Part shown: positions 59,755 through 64,000 of the stretch, piece after piece
Position numbering within the stretch: position 1 is the stretch's first letter
Layout of the letters: each line of letters begins with the position of its first letter
Assembly (NCBI GenBank): GCA_965277735.1
Contig: CBDIDO010000001.1
Span: 62,001-126,000, forward strand
Direction: 5' to 3'
DNA: 64,000 bases
Origin: RH-AL1 sp965277735
GTDB taxonomy: Bacteria; Pseudomonadota; Alphaproteobacteria; Rhizobiales; Beijerinckiaceae
Translations under genes and position numbers: made by a program
The notes under the pieces: generated by a model
What the model saw: only the letters and a program-made list of their open reading frames with translations
Database searches by the model: none
Told to the model about the DNA's origin: nothing

Positions 59755-61815
59755 ATGACGACAGCCAAGGAAACGACGGGCGACATCGACCTGCTCGCGA
59801 TCAACACGATCCGCACCCTGGCGATGGACGCCGTGCAGAAGGCGAAGAGCGGGCATCCCGGCACGCCGATGGCGCTGGCACCGCTCGCCTACACGCTCTG
59901 GAACAAGGTGATGCGCTACGACCCGGCCGATCCGGCTTGGCCGAACCGCGACCGCTTCGTGCTCTCCGTCGGCCACGCGTCGATGCTGCTCTACTCGATG
60001 ATCTTCCTTGCCGGCATCAAGGAGAAGCCGGGCTCGAACGAGCCGGCGCTGACGGTCGAGGATCTCAAGAAATTCCGCCAGATCGATTCCAAGACCCCCG
60101 GCCATCCCGAATACGGCTTCACGACCGGGGTCGAGACGACGACCGGCCCGCTCGGCCAGGGCTGCGGCAACTCGGTCGGTATCGCGATGGCGAGCCGCTG
60201 GCTCGGCGCGACCTACAACAAGGGCGCGACGCTGTTCGACTACAATGTCTACAATTTCTGCTCCGACGGCGACCTGATGGAAGGCGTCGCCTCCGAGGCG
60301 GCCTCGCTCGCCGGGCACCTGGGCCTTTCGAACCTCTGCTGGATCTACGACGACAACAAGATCACGATCGAGGGCGACACGCCGCTCGCGTTCTCGGAGA
60401 ATGTCGGCGAGCGCTTCGAGGCCTACGGCTGGAACGTCCTGCATCTCATGGATGCCAACGACACCGCGGGCTTCCTGTCGCTTCTCGAGAGCTTCCTCGG
60501 CGAGGAGAAGCGCCCGACGATCATCATCGCGCATTCGATCATCGGCTACGGCTTCCCGACCAAGGCCGGCACGCACAAGGCGCATTCGGATGCCCCTGGC
60601 GAAGAAGAGATCAAGGGCGCGAAGAAGGCCTACGGCTGGCCCGAGGACGCGCAGTTCCTGGTCCCCGAGGGCGTCCGCCAGCACTTCGACGACAACATCG
60701 GCAAGCGGGGCGCCGCGCTGAACGACAAGTGGAAGCGCAGCTTCGCCGACTTCCGCGCCACCGAGCCCGAGAAGGCCGGCGAGATCGACCACATCATCGC
60801 CAAGACGATGCCGGACGGCTGGGCCAAGGCGCTGCCGGTGTTCCCGGCCGACGCGAAGGGCGTCGCCTCGCGCGAATCCTCCGGCAAGGTGATCAACGCG
60901 ATCGCGAAGGTCTGCCCCTGGTTCATCGGCGGCTCGGCCGATCTCGCGCCCTCGACCAAGACGACGATCGACGGCGCCGAGTCGCTCGAGGCGGCGACGC
61001 CTGGCGGCCGCAACATGCATTTCGGCATCCGCGAGCACGGGATGGGTGCGATCTGCAACGGCATGGCGCTCTCCGGCCTGCGCGCGTTCGGATCGACCTT
61101 CCTCGTCTTCTCCGACTACATGCGCCCGCCGATCCGGCTCTCGGCGCTGATGGAGCTGCACAACTTCACGGTCTTCACCCACGATTCGATCGGCGTCGGC
61201 GAGGACGGCCCGACCCACCAACCCATCGAGCAGGTGCCGAGCCTGCGCATGATCCCCGGCCTCTTCACCTTCCGCCCGGGTGACGCCAACGAGGTGGCCG
61301 AGACCTATCGTGTCGTGATGGAGCTCAAGCACACGCCGTCGGTGCTGGTGTTCAGCCGCCAAGCGATGCCGACGCTCGATCGCACGAAATACGCGCCGGC
61401 CGCCGGCGTCGCCAAGGGCGCCTACGTGCTGGCCGACGCCGAGGACGGCAAGCCGCAAGTGATCCTGATGGGCACCGGCACCGAGCTCACCCTCTGCGTC
61501 GGCGCCTACGAGGCGCTGAAGGCCGAGGGCATCGGCGCCCGCGTCGTCTCGATGCCGTGCCTCGAGCTGTTCCAGCGACAAGACGAGGCCTATCGCGACA
61601 GCGTGCTGCCGCCCGCAATCAAGGCGCGCGTGTCGGTCGAGCAGGCCACTGTGATGGGCTGGGAGAAATACGTCGGTGCGACCGGCTCGATCATCGGCAT
61701 GCACTCGTTCGGCTCGTCGGCACCGCTGTCGGACCTGCTCAAGAAGTTCGGCTTCACCCCCGAGAAGGTTCTCGAGGCAGCCAAGCACCAGATCGCCATC
61801 AACAAGTCGGCTTGA
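59755..61815 (+). CDS. tkt: Transketolase
   Basis: The 686-residue thiamine-diphosphate enzyme exchanges two-carbon units in the pentose phosphate (and, if present, Calvin or related) pathways. Motifs: KSGHPGTPMALAPL, the TPP fold SDGDLMEGVASEAASLAGHLG, then IREHGMGAICNGMAL and GEDGPTHQPIEQVPSLR. The ATG at 59755 has CGGAGGGATCG upstream; the GTG at 59728 was rejected. It is the first gene of tkt-gnd-zwf, 56 bases before gnd. Confidence 0.96.
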   Translation: MTTAKETTGDIDLLAINTIRTLAMDAVQKAKSGHPGTPMALAPLAYTLWNKVMRYDPADPAWPNRDRFVLSVGHASMLLYSMIFLAGIKEKPGSNEPALTVEDLKKFRQIDSKTPGHPEYGFTTGVETTTGPLGQGCGNSVGIAMASRWLGATYNKGATLFDYNVYNFCSDGDLMEGVASEAASLAGHLGLSNLCWIYDDNKITIEGDTPLAFSENVGERFEAYGWNVLHLMDANDTAGFLSLLESFLGEEKRPTIIIAHSIIGYGFPTKAGTHKAHSDAPGEEEIKGAKKAYGWPEDAQFLVPEGVRQHFDDNIGKRGAALNDKWKRSFADFRATEPEKAGEIDHIIAKTMPDGWAKALPVFPADAKGVASRESSGKVINAIAKVCPWFIGGSADLAPSTKTTIDGAESLEAATPGGRNMHFGIREHGMGAICNGMALSGLRAFGSTFLVFSDYMRPPIRLSALMELHNFTVFTHDSIGVGEDGPTHQPIEQVPSLRMIPGLFTFRPGDANEVAETYRVVMELKHTPSVLVFSRQAMPTLDRTKYAPAAGVAKGAYVLADAEDGKPQVILMGTGTELTLCVGAYEALKAEGIGARVVSMPCLELFQRQDEAYRDSVLPPAIKARVSVEQATVMGWEKYVGATGSIIGMHSFGSSAPLSDLLKKFGFTPEKVLEAAKHQIAINKSA

Positions 61816-61871
61816 GACCCAGCCGACGTCTAGGCTCAACGGGCGCCCGCGGGCGCAAAGGAGATGACGGT

Positions 61872-62846
61872 ATGCAGCTCGGCATCATCGGTTTGGGCCG
61901 CATGGGCGGCAACATCGCGCGCCGCCTGACGAAGGCCGGCCACGAGATGGTCGTCTACGATCTCGACAGCAAGACCGTCGACAAGCTGGCGTCGGAAGGC
62001 ATGACGCCGGCCTCGAGCCTCGCCGACATGCTGTCGAAGCTGAAGGCGCCGCGCTCGATCTGGGTGATGCTGCCGGCCGGCCACATCACCGACGACACGA
62101 TCATGGATCTCGCCAATCACATGGAGAAGGGCGACACCGTCATCGACGGCGGCAACTCGTTCTACAAGGACGACATCCGCCGCGCGAAGGAGCTGGAAAA
62201 GAAGGAGCTGCACTATATCGACGTCGGCACGTCCGGCGGCGTGTGGGGCCTCGAGCGCGGCTATTGCATGATGATCGGCGGCGACGACGAGGCGGTGCAG
62301 CGCATCGACCCGATCCTGAAGGCGCTGGCGCCCGGCGAGGGCAACATCGACAAGACCACGGGGCGCGACAAGTTCAACCACACTGCAGAGGAAGGCTACC
62401 TGCACTGCGGGCCGGCGGGCTCGGGCCACTTCGTGAAGATGGTCCACAACGGCATCGAGTACGGCATCATGCAAGCCTATGCCGAAGGCTTCGACATCAT
62501 GAAGAACAAGAACTCGGAGAGCCTTCCGAAGGATCAGCGCTACGACCTCCATCTCGCCGACATCGCCGAGGTGTGGCGGCGCGGCAGCGTCGTGGCATCA
62601 TGGTTGCTGGACCTCACCGCGATCGCGCTCGCCGACAACGAGACGCTTTCGAAGTTCGAGGGCAACGTGTCGGATTCCGGCGAGGGCCGTTGGACCATCG
62701 AGGCGGCGATCGAGGAGGCCGTGCCGGCGGAGGTGCTCTCCGCCGCACTCTACGCGCGCTTCCGGTCGCGCCAGGTCCACACCTTCGGCGAGAAGCTCCT
62801 CTCGGCGATGCGCTTCCAGTTCGGCGGTCACCTCGAACTGAAGTAG
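61872..62846 (+). CDS. gnd: 6-phosphogluconate dehydrogenase, decarboxylating (short YqeC/GndA-type)
   Basis: The 324-residue enzyme oxidises and decarboxylates 6-phosphogluconate to ribulose-5-phosphate. The cofactor site is MQLGIIGLGRMGGNIARRL, followed by VIDGGNSFYKDD, the catalytic GTSGGVWGLERGYCMMIGG and the Lys/His element GHFVKMVHNGIEYGIMQ. At about 320 residues it belongs to the short, tetrameric class, often NAD-linked; the Asp after the second strand (VVYDLDSKT) supports NAD+. A small hairpin follows in the 60-bp gap before zwf. Confidence 0.94.
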   Translation: MQLGIIGLGRMGGNIARRLTKAGHEMVVYDLDSKTVDKLASEGMTPASSLADMLSKLKAPRSIWVMLPAGHITDDTIMDLANHMEKGDTVIDGGNSFYKDDIRRAKELEKKELHYIDVGTSGGVWGLERGYCMMIGGDDEAVQRIDPILKALAPGEGNIDKTTGRDKFNHTAEEGYLHCGPAGSGHFVKMVHNGIEYGIMQAYAEGFDIMKNKNSESLPKDQRYDLHLADIAEVWRRGSVVASWLLDLTAIALADNETLSKFEGNVSDSGEGRWTIEAAIEEAVPAEVLSAALYARFRSRQVHTFGEKLLSAMRFQFGGHLELK

Positions 62847-62906
62847 CACCGCCCGTTCGAAATTTGGGCAAGTCGGCATAAGCCGAAATTGCCAGAGCGA
62901 GGCACC

Positions 62907-64000
62907 ATGAACGAAATGCCCTTCAAGGCGGCGAAGACCTCCCACGGGACCGCCGTCGCGCCGCCTTGCGTCTTCGTCATCTTCGGCGCTTCCGGCGATC
63001 TGACGAAGCGCCTGCTGATGCCGGCGATCTACAACCTCGTGAACGAGGGCCTGCTCAACGAGGATTTCGCGATCCTCGGGATCAACCGCGGCGACGGCGA
63101 CGAGGAGGCGTTCCGCACGGGCCTCCTCAAGTCGATGACCGACATCATCGAGGCCGGCCACGGCGAAGCGGGCAAGCTCAACGTCGACGAGAAGGCGATC
63201 GCCTGGCTGAAGGGGCGGATCTTCCACCTCAAGGGCGACATCACCGACGAGAAGATGTTCGTCGGGCTGCGCAAGAAGATCGAGCAGCTCACGAAGGACA
63301 AGAAGCACGCCAACGTCGTCTTCTATCTCGCCACCGCGCCGGAGTTCTTCGGCCCGGTGGTGCAGGGGCTCGGCAAGGCCGGCCTCACCAAGCAGGGCGA
63401 CGACCAGTTCCGCCGCATCATCATCGAGAAGCCGTTCGGCACCGACCTGAAGTCGGCGCGCGCGCTCGACGAGCAGATCCTGAGCATTGTCGCCGAGGAT
63501 CAGATCTTCCGCATCGACCATTTCCTCGGCAAGGAGACGGTGCAGAACATCATGGTGCTGCGGTTCGCGAACTTCATGTTCGAGCCGATCTGGAATCGCG
63601 ACCACATCGACAGCATCCAGATCACCGCCGCCGAGACGGTCGGCGTCGAGATGCGCGGCAAGTTCTACGACAAGACCGGTGCGATGCGGGACATGGTGCC
63701 GAACCACATGTTCCAGCTCCTCGCGATGATGACGATGGAGGCGCCGAACTCGTTCGATGCCGACGCGATCCGCGCGGAAAAGGCGAAGGTGATCGAGGCG
63801 ATCCGGCGCATGTCGCCAGCGGAGGCGCTGAGGAACTCGGTGCGCGGCCAGTACGTGTTCGGCGAGGTGAAAGGCAAGGCGATGCAAGCCTATCGCCAGT
63901 CGCCCGACGTCGACACCAAGAGCAAGACCGAGACCTATCTCGCGCTGAAGCTCTTCATCGACAATTGGCGCTGGGCCGACGTGCCCTTCTACATCCGCAC
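62907..64000 (+). CDS. zwf: Glucose-6-phosphate dehydrogenase, 5' part (runs off the window)
   Basis: The first 364 codons are visible, with no stop before 64000. Motifs: NADP site VFVIFGASGDLTKRLLMPA, the substrate site RIDHFLGKETVQNIMVLRF (with the His-Asp catalytic arrangement) and IIIEKPFGTDL. The enzyme makes 6-phosphoglucono-lactone and NADPH, feeding the gnd product next door. ATG 62907 follows GAGCGAGGCACC. The normal length is about 490, so about a quarter is missing beyond the edge. Confidence 0.95.
   Translation, partial: MNEMPFKAAKTSHGTAVAPPCVFVIFGASGDLTKRLLMPAIYNLVNEGLLNEDFAILGINRGDGDEEAFRTGLLKSMTDIIEAGHGEAGKLNVDEKAIAWLKGRIFHLKGDITDEKMFVGLRKKIEQLTKDKKHANVVFYLATAPEFFGPVVQGLGKAGLTKQGDDQFRRIIIEKPFGTDLKSARALDEQILSIVAEDQIFRIDHFLGKETVQNIMVLRFANFMFEPIWNRDHIDSIQITAAETVGVEMRGKFYDKTGAMRDMVPNHMFQLLAMMTMEAPNSFDADAIRAEKAKVIEAIRRMSPAEALRNSVRGQYVFGEVKGKAMQAYRQSPDVDTKSKTETYLALKLFIDNWRWADVPFYIR

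Noticed and set aside
59725..61839. Minus-strand open frame of 704 codons
   Set aside because: Antisense to transketolase over its entire length and without recognisable motifs.
62873..62886. Small hairpin TCGGC-ATAA-GCCGA between gnd and zwf as a terminator
   Set aside because: The stem is only 5 bp without a T-run, and both genes are expected to be co-transcribed.
1..64000. CRISPR arrays, tRNA or rRNA genes, prophage
   Set aside because: No regularly spaced direct repeats, no tRNA-like TTCGA arm with a matching acceptor stem, no rRNA sequence and no phage structural genes were noticed.

Overview
The window is 64 kb of GC-rich chromosome (mostly about 65-70% G+C by eye) from an alphaproteobacterium, most likely a Hyphomicrobiales (Rhizobiales) species. 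Evidence for this includes the fdsGBAD NAD-dependent formate dehydrogenase with a LysR regulator, a DUF4167 protein next to prmC, an HWE-family histidine kinase, a ceramide-glucosyltransferase-like GT21 enzyme, CtrA-like TTAA-N7-TTAACC boxes, and many GTG/TTG starts. The genus cannot be fixed from sequence alone. Almost everything is ordinary chromosomal gene content. One IS630-type insertion sequence is present. I saw no rRNA, tRNA, CRISPR array, prophage or integrated plasmid.

Layout. 0-10.7 kb: a cut-off tautomerase gene, tesB, a periplasmic binding protein, an RluA-type pseudouridine synthase, hemW, a ClpP-fold-like protein behind two CtrA-like boxes, a frameshifted SEC-C gene, a sulfotransferase-like gene, rph, and the rpmH-rnpA-yidC-engB cluster. 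10.7-20.4 kb: an amine oxidase, apaG-argE, a four-gene flagellar accessory group (FlgJ-like, FlgN-like, two membrane proteins), a secretory lipase, a PEP mutase/isocitrate lyase family enzyme, a TetR regulator and a porin behind an AT-rich promoter region. 20.4-28.1 kb: the formate dehydrogenase operon, its LysR gene and an MHS-type transporter. 28.2-38.2 kb: recN, an acyl-CoA synthetase plus nitronate monooxygenase pair, a VOC protein, a RidA remnant, a chemoreceptor, a small secreted protein, a hemin-type binding protein and the GT21 enzyme.

38.2-64 kb: glgX, glmM, a transglutaminase-like protein, hemF, a thioesterase, an alcohol dehydrogenase, a CcdA/thioredoxin pair that resembles a split DsbD, an acyl-CoA dehydrogenase-SOUL-MGMT operon, DUF4167, the IS630 element, prmC, an isoprenylcysteine-methyltransferase-like protein, an RND efflux pair split by a palindromic repeat, an HWE kinase, and the tkt-gnd-zwf pentose phosphate operon, whose last gene runs off the window.

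Functional themes. Formate oxidation supplies NADH. tkt, gnd and zwf supply NADPH and pentoses. hemW, hemF, the SOUL protein and the hemin-binding protein concern heme. The chemoreceptor and flagellar accessory genes indicate a motile cell. The most interesting points are regulatory or degenerative: the tandem CtrA-like sites before an uncharacterised ClpP-fold-like gene, the frameshifted SEC-C gene preceded by an 18-codon ORF with a perfect Shine-Dalgarno, the internally deleted RidA gene, the IS630 element with an A7 slippery site, and an rnpA gene without a usable canonical start. I did not find a clearly new multi-gene system.
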